The position numbers were made by a program, and so were the translations under genes. DNA of 6,479 bases from Burkholderiales bacterium (GTDB lineage: Bacteria; Pseudomonadota; Gammaproteobacteria; Burkholderiales; CAIKXV01). Location of the stretch: positions 1 through 6,479 of the forward strand of contig JAIENF010000255.1 in NCBI GenBank assembly GCA_019751575.1, in the 5' to 3' direction. The notes under the pieces were generated by a model. It was not told the DNA's origin, made no database searches, and saw only the letters and a program-made list of their open reading frames with translations. Positions 6,397 through 6,479 of the stretch are shown piece after piece; position 1 is the first letter of the stretch; the number at the start of each line of letters is the position of its first letter.

Positions 6397-6415
6397 CGCT
6401 GCCTTCGGGGCAGCG
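6397..6415. repeat. Inverted repeat over the sulfatase -35 region
   Basis: CGCTGCC (6397-6403) and GGCAGCG (6409-6415) are exact 7-bp complements around TTCGG. It lies 12 bases upstream of the sulfatase TATAAT and covers where a -35 hexamer would be. It is placed as an operator would be. It could instead be a terminator-like hairpin for a transcript not otherwise visible, but no T-tract follows on either strand. Confidence 0.4.
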
Positions 6416-6458
6416 GGTTGCCTTCCGTTGCAGGAAGCGTGGCGGAACCGGGAATCAT

Positions 6459-6467
6459 TGCTATAAC
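6459..6467 (+). promoter_or_regulatory. Extended -10 promoter facing right
   Basis: The plus strand reads TGCTATAAC: a TATAAC hexamer (6462-6467) preceded by TG one base upstream, the extended -10 arrangement that can work without a -35. None is visible at the right distance. The expected start point is about 6473-6475, which coincides with the ATG at 6474. Confidence 0.45.
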
Positions 6468-6473
6468 GCCAGC

Positions 6474-6479
6474 ATGACC
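6474..6479 (+). CDS. Possible start of a divergent gene, cut by the right edge
   Basis: Only Met-Thr can be read. Support is positional: the ATG lies 7 bases after an extended -10 element and is divergent from the sulfatase operon, a common place for a regulator gene. No other start in this frame occurs in the last 50 bases, and there is no Shine-Dalgarno sequence before it. If this is the true start, the mRNA may be leaderless. Otherwise the gene may begin further right, outside the window. Product unknown. Confidence 0.35.

Overview
The window is very GC-rich, densely coded, and carries no mobile element, RNA gene or CRISPR array that I can see. Two periplasmic receptors of the Bug/TctC family (named for the Bordetella uptake gene), next to a cytoplasmic sulfatase and an amidase, point to a soil- or water-type betaproteobacterium, most likely Burkholderiales, where this receptor family is greatly expanded. 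That placement is an inference from gene content and base composition. A high-GC alphaproteobacterium is not excluded.

Layout from left to right. At 1-175 (minus strand) is the 5' end of a gene for a small exported Ala/Pro-rich protein that runs off the left edge. A 244-base divergent intergenic region (176-419) holds AT-rich -10-like elements and two dyads. At 420-2744 (plus strand) is a large, divergent amidase-signature enzyme of 774 residues. It meets a convergent neighbour across a 31-base gap containing a GC-only hairpin. The rest is on the minus strand: sulfatase (6334-4850), Bug receptor 2 (4837-3860) and Bug receptor 1 (3744-2776). The sulfatase and receptor 2 are only 12 bases apart and clearly co-transcribed. 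Receptor 1 follows after 115 bases that contain a near-perfect 22-base palindrome. A consensus TATAAT lies upstream of the sulfatase. At the right edge an ATG at 6474, preceded by an extended -10, suggests a further divergent gene.

How the genes may work together (inference): the receptors would bind a small organic acid or similar solute in the periplasm, and the cytoplasmic hydrolases would remove a sulfate or phosphate ester and cleave an amide. No TctA/TctB membrane subunits are present, so any transport would need membrane partners encoded elsewhere, or the receptors may act in sensing. No substrate can be named from the sequence. The most distinctive items are the amidase, with a large insertion and an altered glycine motif beside the nucleophile, the sulfatase-receptor operon, and the palindrome between the two receptor genes.
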